NCBI GenBank assembly: GCA_035578905.1
Contig: JAQJVL010000684.1
Span: 372,001 to 436,000, forward strand
Reading direction: 5' to 3'
DNA length: 64,000 bases
Source: Stictocephala bisonia
Taxonomy: Eukaryota; Arthropoda; Insecta; Hemiptera; Membracidae
Positions 37,404 to 47,508 of the stretch are shown here, in pieces. The notes below the pieces were generated by a model. The model was given only the letters and a program-made list of their open reading frames with translations, had not been told where the DNA came from and did no database searches. Every line of letters starts with the position of its first letter. Position 1 is the first letter of the stretch. The translations under genes were made by a program, and so were the position numbers.

Positions 37404-38030
37404 ACATATTATTATCTGGCTTTATTAGCATAACTGTTCTTCAGTTCTTGTATAAAGAACAAGTTTTTTTCTTTAAATTAAATTTTTTTCTAAACTTTCC
37501 TAACATGTAATATAAGTTTTATTTCGGGTGTAAATTATTAAATTTTATTTTAAAACATGTGATCCTTAAAAAGTAGAGTTTGAAATATGGTTGCCTATAC
37601 TTGAATCATATGTATTGTTCATATTTACACCTTTATTGTGCGACCCTACACGTAATGTACTGTTCATTTCTTCTTCAAAATACTAAACGAGATACGCAAT
37701 AGATTTTAGTACATTTAAAATGTATGATAGTATTTTATGACTTTTACAATTAGCATAGGTAAAGAAGGTGACTTACTTAAATGAACTGTAGTTTAATGAT
37801 GTAGTAAGATTGCCCCAAATTATCAAAATTTTTTGTTCTTAAGAAAGTGGGTAAAGTCAATGTTTGGATCAAGACGTCCTAGCACTGTACATTCCCAGGA
37901 ATATTATACACATTTTAATCATAAAATGTGCTAACATTAATATTCAGGAAGTATAACTAGAACTATAATTTGAAATTTTACCAATTAATTTATCTTAAAA
38001 TACATTGTTAATAATTCAAATGATGATTGA
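37404..38030. other. AT-rich DNA without recognisable features
   Basis: No gene or repeat relationship recognised. Confidence 0.5.
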
Positions 38031-38034
38031 TTTT

Positions 38035-38460
38035 GTTACACAGCTAATTAGACACAACAATGCTGTAGGGATTCTAGACTACGTGTTCTATCCTCGGTCC
38101 CCTTAATACTGGCATAACATCCACTTAATAGTTGCCATTGACGTGGACACTACTGGAGAAGTCTGGAATGTCCATTTTGTGTGGTATTTAGTGTCAAGGT
38201 GTTAGGTAAGGAGAGAACTGAGTATCAGGCTTGTCAATAAGTTGAAATTTAGACCGATTCTACGTGGTTATTATTCCAAATAAAACTTTAGGTTCCTTAG
38301 ATGCTTTGGTTATTGAGCTATTAATAAACGGCTTTTTATAAGGAACGGACGGTTTTATTTAGTAACATTTAATACAGTCATTCATCTACAATCATCACAA
38401 TTTTTCACCACTCAAATGAGCCCATCTCTGTACGATTAACGTATTTGTAGCACAGCTCAT
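38035..38460 (+). repeat. Dispersed SINE-like repeat, family of 58.4 kb, copy 3
   Basis: Contains cactactggagaagtctgga atgtccat, ggagagaactgagtatcagg cttgtca and the end block tcatctacaatcatcacaat, matching the 58.38-kb copy in order and orientation. A second short copy of the 5' part follows at 38,450-38,510 (gtagcacagct, attctgtgg, ctcagttcc), suggesting a partial duplication. Confidence 0.8.
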
Positions 38461-38514
38461 TATATACAACAATTCTGTGGATATTTTAGTTTCTATTCTC
38501 AGTTCCATTTCTTG

Positions 38515-39280
38515 AACTTTATGAACTTCTCAATAGTAATAAATATTTCAAAAGTTAAATTATAAATCAATATTTATCATTTGATTGTACTATTCTACCG
38601 TCTGCTGTATTTTAACATACTATATGAATGAGAAAAGTCATATTTATTTATATAAGTTAACGTCTATCTTAGACGTCTACTTGTATTAAAAATGTAATAA
38701 TAATTTAATGTAAGTAATTAACATTGAATATAAAAAGGTTTCTACAGTAAAAAATGTTGTTTTTTTTAATATGAATCTCCAGTAATTTTAACAATACGAA
38801 TAAAGAATTAATTCTTCAGCGAAGCTACAAAATTATAATCCTAGAAACAAAAACTGCTAGGAAAAATCATAGTTGAAATTATTTCATATACTCACAGCAC
38901 TAATTCGTTAACTATTTCTTAATAATAATAAATATACGATGCGTTGTAAGATTATTTCGTATTAAAATAAAATATAAAAATGTATAATGAGTGTTACGAC
39001 TTGAAATGTGTAGTATTCGTGTTATAATCTAAAAATTGTTTAATATGAAAAAATACTGCAAAACATATTTAAATAAGACTAATTTATGTAAAACTCTATT
39101 TGTTCGTAACATTTCAAATTTACTAATAATAATAAGCAACGAATAGTTAAGGTAAAATTAATTTATTGCAAACTACGTTAGAAAACAACCTTAATAAATA
39201 TTTGTATACCAGTTGGGAGTATAAATTGATATTATATCTTATTTACATGACAAATATAATATAGTGACTTGTTCGTATGT
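38515..39280. other. AT-rich DNA without recognisable features
   Basis: No gene or repeat relationship recognised. Confidence 0.5.
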
Positions 39281-39284
39281 TTGC

Positions 39285-39408
39285 AGCAAAGATAGGCTCA
39301 AAGGAGCTATTTGTGCCTGCGTTATTGAATTAGGATCATAGAGTAAATATCTCCTCCCTTAGAAGGGGCGGCCTGAGACCATTTCACCACGCTAGCTCCC
39401 TCCTTTGC
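39285..39408 (-). repeat. Possible SINE head (weak)
   Basis: On the minus strand, gggagctagcgtggtgaaat ggtctcaggc resembles an A-box region (TRGYNNARNGG type). No clear B-box follows at the right distance, so it may be a decayed SINE or chance. Confidence 0.25.
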
Positions 39409-39526
39409 TACCTAAATTGTTATTGAACAGTTCAAAAATCTCTGAGAAAATAACATATCGTATTAACATTTCAATATTTGGATGCAATCGTAGTATAACA
39501 TTTTGTTTTTTATCTGCTATTTGAAA

Positions 39527-39530
<4 letters not shown>

Positions 39531-39586
<56 letters not shown>
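39531..39586. repeat. (TA)n microsatellite
   Basis: About 56 bases of TA repeat. It generates a run of Tyr/Ile codons that opens a spurious frame on the minus strand. Confidence 0.97.
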
Positions 39587-39588
<2 letters not shown>

Positions 39589-39689
39589 TATGGTTTTGTG
39601 TCAGGGAGAATTTAAAAATTAAATAAAAACTATGTTTAACTTGAAAAATCTCCAAAAGTCTCAAGATATTAATAGAAATATAAATGTAA

Positions 39690-40035
39690 AGTGATGTCAA
39701 ACCAATTAAGACCTGCCTCAATGATTCTATTTATGATAACTAATTCCTCCGTAGAACAACGCAAGATGCACTCTGAAACTATGTGATCCATTGTTTGGAT
39801 AAACTCCCCACAATTACTTGACTAATGTCGTAATGTCAATCCCCATTTGAATTTCCAGTAGTTATCTGACCACTCCAGTTCGGAACTGATTCAACAATGT
39901 CCACTCCCTACGAGGAAGTTTCATCCCACCCACACGGATTGACGGATCGTTAATAAGGAAATTATTATGTTCATCAAAACTGTTCCACGTTTTGTTCCAC
40001 ATTTATCGCCCGGCTAGTATTGGGCGATAAATGTT
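39690..40035 (-). pseudogene. Non-LTR ORF2 C-terminus, second copy
   Basis: The minus strand reads CGEFIQTMDHIVSECILR then EELVIINRIIEAGLNWF, aligned with the 1.42-kb copy (CGESIQTMDHIFIDCP, EELASINRASKARFNWL). Upstream parts match at the DNA level: ctgattcaa.atgtcca.tccct, then gttccacg and the hairpin region at 40,002-40,031. The Cys residue before CGE is disturbed and the left part has lost its frame, so it is a pseudogene. Both copies lie on the minus strand about 38 kb apart. Confidence 0.75.
40002..40031. repeat. 10-bp perfect inverted repeat in the non-LTR remnant
   Basis: The arm tttatcgccc (40,002-40,011) is the reverse complement of gggcgataaa (40,022-40,031), with a 10-nt loop. 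The equivalent site at about 1,706-1,735 keeps only the gggcgata arm and an imperfect partner. Confidence 0.9.
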
Positions 40036-40039
40036 ATCT

Positions 40040-41140
40040 GCTGATCTTGGAGGATGAAGTTGTTCGCGTCAACAGCAAACCTTTAAAGCTGTATCCCTTG
40101 GGTAGTTCTAAACGAGCAACAAACCTGGTAGTTAGACTGTCAGAAATGTGTGATCTCCCAGCTACTGCAACTACCACACAAAAATTTAAAACCATAATTA
40201 AGTATAACAAAACTTTAAAGTTTAACTGTTTAAATTTTACAAAAAAATTATATTCGATATGCCGCAGGACAGAATTTGATTATCCAGTTTAATATTATCC
40301 ATTTTTCACAGTAAAAATGTGTTTTGATCCGTAATTCAAAAACCAATATGTCAAAACTGTTGATACAAAAAGTTATTGAAAGTGATGTTTTACTTGGAAT
40401 AGGACCCGTTCCAAAATTTTACTTAGAGCAGCTTTTACTTTATTTGCAAAACTGTACCAATATTTTTATTTAAATATGGGGAGTTAAGTACTGAATATTT
40501 TTTTTATTTTTAAAGACTTGTAATTTTTAGTATATAATAAAATGTAATATGTTTGTAGAGTTACAGTATACCAAATTAAAAAATAAAAATATTTTATATT
40601 TCAGATCACCTCAAAATGTAAATAGGGGTAAGTAAGATATACAAATTTTTGTATCAAAATGAAAAGGCTTTAATATCTATAAAAATGTTTTAACCCGACC
40701 TAGGTTGATTTTTTAAATGTTCGAGAATCGAACCTTATTTTTAGCACACCTTAGACTTAAATACGACAAAAAATGGTGGAACGATTAATATTTTTTACAT
40801 TACAAACTATTTCAACAATCGATGTCAAACAGTTCGATGTCAGGAGATTAAGGCCGGGTAGTCTGAAACATCCTGTTAAGGTGCTACACAGCCAACCAGT
40901 TAGTCAATATCAGTGGAAGTGTGCCTTCAGTCTTCAACCTGCAGTAGCAATGACAGTCAAGTGACCATGTTTAGAACTGACATATACAGTGACTAGGTGA
41001 ACACTAACTTATTGTAAGTAATTGTACTTTAAGTTGAGGTTTTAACTGATTTCTGTATGATAGCATAATTGTGTAGACATCTCGAGGTGTTTAATTTAGT
41101 TAATTAGTGAATGGGAATAAATGTACAGTTTGTAGACACA
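40040..41140. other. No recognised gene
   Basis: Short frames at 40,020-40,292 and 40,773-40,964 show no known motif. The first overlaps the non-LTR remnant on the opposite strand. The middle is AT-rich. Confidence 0.45.
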
Positions 41141-41144
41141 AAGT

Positions 41145-41332
41145 AGCCTTACCCTACCCAGTAATGATCTGTGCGGGGAACTTATTAGACAAAGTAAGGG
41201 GAGGCCAGTACAGTACAAGGTGGATATTACTGATAAAATCTAACAGTTAAAGCCAGGATTCGAACCTACGCTATCTCTAATTTAGATACTAAGCTCTGAC
41301 ACTTTATACCGCTCGGCCACTGGCTTTCGTAA
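41145..41332 (-). repeat. tRNA-derived SINE with intact acceptor-like ends
   Basis: On the minus strand a tRNA-like head runs 41,327-41,249. Its 5' aaagccag pairs perfectly with its 3' ctggcttt, it has an A-box tggccgagcggt, and it has a perfect B-box ggttcgaatcc (41,256-41,266 plus strand). The length and A-box suggest a Leu- or Ser-type (long variable arm) ancestor. The anticodon arm no longer folds well, so it is not a functional tRNA. The body (aactg, tgataaaatct, aatattcac-type blocks, agtaagggg) continues to the left and is shared with 43.90 kb. Confidence 0.8.
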
Positions 41333-41339
41333 TGGAACA

Positions 41340-43193
41340 TGGTCCTCTAAAGTAATAAATTGGTTTATAATATGATCCTGACTACTGATATTGTAACAAG
41401 CCTGTTAAGACTAGAGTCAATATTGACAGGAAATGATCCAACTTCCAAACAACCTAAAACTAACTAACAACAGTAACTCTTGACGAAACGTCAAAATGTG
41501 TATATTGACTTTAGAGCCAGATTTTCATTTGTCTTGTGATTTAATTAAACGCCGTGACTGGTCAATATATAAGTTGAGACAGTCAATAGATATAAATTAT
41601 TTTACTTAATTTCATAAAATAAAGTACTAATTTAAAGTACTTAAAGGAGTTAAATATTTATATTTTCAATGGAAAATTGTAGGGCAAAATTAAAGTATGT
41701 ATATGAATTTTGCTGATTAGAACTAAGCTTTACTCGTTATTGATATGTTTGCTAAAATATAAAAATCATAATTTTTAGAATAATTATTTGGTCCACTTAA
41801 AAAGTCTAAATGAAATGTTTTAAACAGTATTATAATACATATTTAACTCAGATTTTTTAAAGTTAAACCTCCAGATTTCTCAACCTCAAAGTTATGACAG
41901 CTATTATAAATAAATTATTTTAACAATTAAGACCTTAACGAATATGCTTAAACTACTAGGAGAGTTTAATATTTTTCGTTTCAATTATAATATGTAAATT
42001 ACGACCGGTTAAAGATAACTCAGATAACAATACTTTCAGTCATAAAAAATAAGTTTTCTCTGTTTTTTTGTTAATTGGCCTTTCTAGTTAGCATATTGTT
42101 GAATTTTGCATAACGTTGTCTACAAATATTGTGTTTTATCATTTTTCGTAGTATTTTTTTTTTTTATAATTGACATCACTATTTTAAAATTGATAATCTT
42201 AGACATTAACTCTTTACGTAAAATGTGACTTTGTAATATTAACTTTCATACGAAAATTCAGTTTTGTATGTCAAATGGTTTTTGATACATTAAAATTTTT
42301 GTGAAAACACATATAGACACACAGTCAGAAAACGAACTGAAATAGGACACGTGTTATATAGCATTATTTGCTTGTATTTACATAAAATCCTCTAAAATAT
42401 GGGACAGTCAAAGGTGAACAACCTGTATATGTCATCTTTTGAAAATAATTTTGATATAAAAATATTGTATTAATTTGAGTTGCATACCAATAAAATTGTA
42501 AAAAAAATAATGTTGCATTTATGTATTTGGTTTTAAAAATTAATTTAAAAAAATAAACTGAGGAAATTTAATTATTTTAACACTTTTGTCTTTTAAAAAA
42601 AAACTAATCAATATTTTATAAAATGTATTATAATACTGAAAAACTTAAAAATATATATACTAATACATTTCAAATTATTTTCTTTTATTTCTTAATAATA
42701 TAAATTGTCCTTATTCCTAAACAGAAATATTGTTAACAATATTAATTAATTAATTATGCTTCACACTCTAACCAGGACACCAAAATGAAAATGTCAGTTA
42801 CTATTGAATTAAATGTTTACATTTCTATAGGAGGGTTTATTGGTCTTTCATTGATTCCCAGAAGTCAGTTGGTGATTCAATACATCTGCGGAAGCTCTGC
42901 CCAGGGACAATACACACTACAGAGTTATGGCGGACCATTGTTGTGGGTGAAATGTCACTGCTACTAGGATATAAAATTAAATCCTACAATTCAATTACAA
43001 GACTCCTTATATTGTTTTGGTGCTATTTTTCAAATGGATATTCCCCTCAAATGTAACTCAAAATTTAAAGTGTCATCATGAAGAATAATTTATAAAAATT
43101 TGTATTCATTGTTTTATCCAAATTTGCAACCTACCATTTAATTTATAAGCCTATCTTATTAATGATATATTTTTGTAAATTGGAGCTCAATAG

Positions 43194-43195
<2 letters not shown>
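41340..43195. other. AT-rich DNA without recognisable genes
   Basis: A retroelement-tail-like phrase at 42,300-42,330 resembles 3,070-3,100. A 60-codon frame at 42,785-42,967 shows no known motif. Confidence 0.5.

Positions 43196-43198
<3 letters not shown>

Positions 43199-43264
<66 letters not shown>
43199..43264. repeat. (TA)n microsatellite
   Basis: About 65 bases of TA repeat with a single G interruption at 43,251. Confidence 0.96.
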
Positions 43265-43265
<1 letters not shown>

Positions 43266-43860
43266 ATGTGATTCCTTTTTTAATTAAATCTGTATTAATT
43301 AAGTATCTCTTTTAAATTAGATCTTCCTCCGACATAAATATATTTGTCCTTTTAATGTAATATTTTTGGAAATAACCTGTAAAGTAATAAAGTGTGCAAG
43401 TAAAACACAATTTTTAAGAGTTATACTATTATTTGCTTTCATTGAATTTATATATTGATCCTTGTTAACAGATTTTCTTATTTGTCAGGATATGAATGTA
43501 TTAATTTAATAAAACCTAAGCTATATTGTTTTTATAATCTTGAACTATAACTTTGCTAGGCAAAGTTGTAGCTTTTAACAGGGAAGAAAATTCTTACTTT
43601 TAACACTGAAGAAGAAACAATTTAAATTAAGTTAAGTTGTTAGAGTTACGATTGTACTGAACTCAATTTACTTTTCAGTTGTTTTAAAAGTGTCTAAAAA
43701 GTAAAACAGAGTCTAAAACCATATTGTCCAAAAAGTAATAAATGTATTTTATACTGAAACGTATGAAAAGTGCAAGAATTAAATTTAAAAAATGTTGCTG
43801 TTTTCTAGAAAAAAAAATATATATATATCTATATATATATTAACAAAAGAAGAGGCCTAT
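43265..43860. other. AT-rich DNA with a short TA tract
   Basis: Contains an interrupted TA tract at 43,817-43,840. No gene is seen. Confidence 0.5.
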
Positions 43861-43864
43861 ACTC

Positions 43865-44062
43865 CCCTCCTCCCCGTCTTAATTTACTCTGCCCATCCTC
43901 ATAGACTATTGATCTGTGCGAGGAACTTAATCAGACAGAGTAAGGGGGCGAACCAGTACAATGTGAATATTACTGATAAAATCTTCCAGTCTACTGGTAA
44001 AAATTCGAACCAGCACTATCTCTAACCCAAGCTCACAGACCAATCGACTACCGGCTCATCCA
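43865..44062 (-). repeat. tRNA-derived SINE, second copy
   Basis: Shares tgatctgtgcgaggaactta, agacagagtaaggggg, ccagtaca and attactgataaaatct with 41.15-41.25 kb, in the same orientation. The B-box on the minus strand reads ggttcgaattt (44,001-44,011 region), with the last two bases changed. The head ends near ccggctcat. An additional scrap of the family's left end, aacttactctgcccttcata, lies at about 46,798. Confidence 0.75.
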
Positions 44063-44069
44063 TCTAAGG

Positions 44070-44750
44070 CCGAGAGTTGAGTATGAAGGAAAACATATTG
44101 ATTAAATCCTCTTCATTCCCTGTCATTTTTATAACCTTGTCACTTTATTAATGAAACAAGTTAATTTACTCACTCAGTCATTGGTTAGACTGAAGGTTAC
44201 AAGTCCTGAGATGTTGACACAAAACTATTAAATAAAATAATCCATCATATGAAGGATCATTGAATTAAAAATATTTTTAAAGATTGCAACAATGCGTTGA
44301 ATAGGAATGAAGAAAAGTTTTAGCACGTTTACAAGCAGTGTTTTTTTTTTTAAAGAAAAACATTAATTTTTATTAATATTAATATTTTTTACGTATTATT
44401 TTAATGAGGTTTAACAAAAGGATAACAGTGAGAATAACCTTAGTTTGAAAACATAGCTGTTCACATTTATCTATCTCTTTTATATTATAACCAATCAATA
44501 TATGATTCAAACATTAAACTTATACTGTATTTACAAAAAACTATTAATACTTACCTGGTGTAAGGAGTAATCCAAACAAACTACCAAGAATGTAGAAATT
44601 TTTATGGGGTTTTTTTTTCTTTTGTTAAACATATTCTAAATTTGCCTAGAAACACTCCTAAATGTATGATACACTTGGAAACTGGGTTAGAAAAGGTTTT
44701 CTCTATAACTTTAACTACACATGAACTATTTTTGTCTGAGTTGTTTGTTA
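44070..44750. other. AT-rich DNA upstream of the Penelope-like remnant
   Basis: No clear coding sequence; the N-terminal and reverse-transcriptase parts of the element are not detectable here. Confidence 0.45.
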
Positions 44751-44754
44751 TAAC

Positions 44755-45323
44755 TGTAAACAGATTTCTTTTTATCATCGTAGAGGAATAATTGAAAAAA
44801 TCAGAGAAAAACAAAATTCTCACTGTAAATAAAAATTGTAAACAACAAAAACCACCAAAAACAGTTACGATTCCACATTTAAAAGGAATATTTGAAGAAA
44901 TTTTAAAGTTAATTCAAAATTTAACATCTGAACCGTATTTAATTCGTCCAGCAATCTAAGAAGCCATTTAACTAAATTAAAAGCGAAAAATAAACAACAA
45001 GAAAAAAAATATTTAATATATAAAATTGATTGTCATTGCAATAAAACTTATATTTGTCAAACTGCAAGACCAATTTCAAAAGAATAAATGAACACATTTA
45101 CAATTATAAAAAAGAAAATATAGAAAAATCAAAATTAGTTGAACATGCTGTTAATGAAAAGCATTATATAAATTTTAATTCTATAAATGTAATTTTAAAA
45201 GAACCCTTATTGACCAAAATAAACCAAATTGAAAGTGCATGTATGGCAGTTTTGAAAGATGGATGTAATTCTCAACCGTGTCTAAATTTTAGTAATATAT
45301 TTTTACCTTTAATTAAAGATTAA
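44755..45323 (+). pseudogene. Penelope-like element C-terminus with GIY-YIG domain
   Basis: Plus-strand blocks follow the order of a Penelope-like retroelement end. FYHRRGIIEKI is near 44,770. VTIPHLKGIFEEI near 44,860-44,900 corresponds to the linker. NLRSHLTKLKAK is near 44,957. YKIDCHCNKTYICQTARP is the degenerate GIY-YIG core (45,019-45,072). RINEHIYNY..., LVEHAVNEKHYINF and the terminal NFSNIFLPLI follow before the stop at 45,321-45,323. GIY-YIG is the endonuclease of this retroelement class. The blocks lie in different frames, with a frameshift at about 45,078 and another at about 44,945, so it is dead. The reverse transcriptase is lost. Confidence 0.75.
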
Positions 45324-45496
45324 ATATCATCAAAAATTGAAAACTCTAAACCTTATTTTAATTCATAATAATTCTTATCAAACTTAGCCACTTAAATTTA
45401 ATCTAACAAGTATTTAATGTTTTACTTGTGATTTTTTTTATTTTTATTCCCATATGTTTTCCGTTTATACTGTACTTACAACTTAAGATGCCTTAA

Positions 45497-45521
45497 CTGA
45501 CGAAAGCGCTCTTGGTGAAAA
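45497..45521 (+). ncRNA. Decayed hammerhead-like motif after the Penelope remnant
   Basis: CTGACGA (one change from CTGATGA) at 45,497-45,503 is followed by a 3-bp stem CGC/GTG with a short loop and then AAAA or GAAA. It lies about 170 bp beyond the GIY-YIG stop, which is where Penelope-like elements are known to carry hammerhead motifs. The core is too damaged to be active. Read it as supporting evidence for the element, not as a ribozyme. Confidence 0.3.
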
Positions 45522-45524
45522 TTA

Positions 45525-47435
45525 AATTTGTGGAATTTACTACAAAATAACTCTATTTACAAAGTAAACAGGTTACCAAATATTGTAGCATGGCAAATTG
45601 TTAAGAAAAACATATATTGGTTTAAAGAGTTACGGATATTATCAGATCATTCCGTTTTTGTAAATAAATATAATCAATTGTTAATAATAAAATAAATGTA
45701 AACGTTTGTGTGTGTTGATATTACTGTTCTGTACAGTGGATGTAATATGTAAACTATTTTGTCAAAGCCCCCCCACAGCCTTGCCATTATTTGACTCAGA
45801 AGAGGGGTGGTTGAGTCGGTTGCCTGTGTTGTTGGAAATCACGAGAATCGTCATCATTGCAGCACGAAACTCGCGTTACCATTCTACTTATCGATGTCTG
45901 GAGTTGGAACTAGGAGAGAGGACTTATTTTACTGACGATATGTATACGAATACAATAAAATTGACAGATAAACGCAGAGGTTTACTACATATCTTAGCTA
46001 TAAATTATGGTTCCGAAATCAAAATTATTTGTGTTCTATTTTAAATATGACAGTGAATGAAAATGTTTTTCATAAATCATCTTAACAAATCATCAATGTT
46101 TTGTTTCTAATGATTGATAATTTGTATGGTGGTGGTATTTAAATTAATTCCTTCACTTGCATATTATGTTACACATTAGATTGTCTCTTAGAAATTACCT
46201 AATACTGCAAAAAGGTCTTGTTCACAAATAACTGTGACGAAGTACAAAGGTAATCCGACAAATCCGACACATTAACTTTAAGCTGAGAAAATCCTCAGTT
46301 TAATCCGACCAAGTCAAATGTAACCATCATAATCTCTCATTTAAAAGAGTAACAGAAATATTAGCTCTACTTTAAAAAATAATTAAGTTACTAAACAAGC
46401 GTACTAACAGAAATAGTTTTATAGGACTTAATTTAAAACGAAAGACTTCAGATAATTGTTAGGTTCTGTAGTCTTGGTAGTGTACTTAAAATTAAGGAAA
46501 ATTTATTATCAAATCATTGGTCAGGATTTTGTTGGTTTAGTCTAATTAAATTTATATTATTTTCCAATGTTCCTTGCGTCATGAGTAATTGATATGGTGT
46601 AGGCCTATACTCTAAAAAGGCACAACAATTTTTAAATGCACTATAATCAAAATGCATTTGGCCTCAAGACTGTTTATGAACTTTACGTCAGCTTCTCTTT
46701 TTCTCATATTAAAACTGTCTGCGTAGTCATTAGACTACTTTAGCTTGCGTAAATATCTTATTAAAAATTTTTTTAATGGTATACTAAGCTTCTTTTAAAC
46801 TTACTCTGCCCTTCATAGATTTTTGATCAAAGGTGTTTGATGGATTTTGTTTAATTGATAGTGATGTATTTTCAGTTTTCACTCACGTGCCTTTGTTAAG
46901 ATTACGACATACCAACATATTCTTTGTGTATTTTATGACATTTAGAAAAAGTGCATAAAATAACCAAAAGATCACATATTACTCATTACCATTCATACCA
47001 CATACTACTCATTACCATTCATTTATTTTAATTGAATCAACTATCTATAAAATTAAAAGGGCCTTTCTAAACTAATGTGATATTATTTCGTCTATATACT
47101 CTTACTCATACGGATATTCGATACATCCTTCTTTAAAGTCCACAATGTAAATCTACTGTCAGCGGAGATATTGTGTGTACCCGTGTTGGAAGGTTGTTTT
47201 CCTCGTTTGACCGTACGTTATGACAAATAAATTTAAAAACATCACTATTGTAAAATTGTTAACTAAAAAAGTGTAGAAATTTTAACTATTTTCCACTGTA
47301 CATCAACTTTACAATTGCATTACTTAAAAACTCTTCAATGTGTTATATTTATATTTTAATACGTTGTCGACAGTAACGTTTTATAAATTTCGAATTGTTT
47401 TGTACCTTTAAGAGACAAACATTATAATATATACT
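45525..47435. other. No recognised gene
   Basis: A frame at 45,706-46,044 (112 codons) covers a locally GC-richer patch at 45,770-45,930. I recognise no domain and its start is not an ATG, so I do not call it. A 26-bp unit (cacatattactcattaccat tcatac type) is tandemly duplicated at 46,973-47,022. Confidence 0.4.
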
Positions 47436-47436
47436 C

Positions 47437-47437
<1 letters not shown>

Positions 47438-47503
<66 letters not shown>
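47438..47503. repeat. (TA)n microsatellite
   Basis: About 65 bases of uninterrupted TA. Confidence 0.97.

Positions 47504-47504
<1 letters not shown>

Positions 47505-47508
<4 letters not shown>

Noticed and set aside
41249..41327. Possible functional tRNA-Leu or tRNA-Ser gene
   Set aside because: The acceptor-like ends pair, but the D-arm and anticodon arm do not, and the body is shared with another dispersed copy, so it is a SINE head.
45706..46044. 112-codon plus-strand frame in a GC-richer patch
   Set aside because: No recognised domain, no ATG at the start of the frame and no paralogue in the window. It could be a host exon, but nothing in the sequence shows it.
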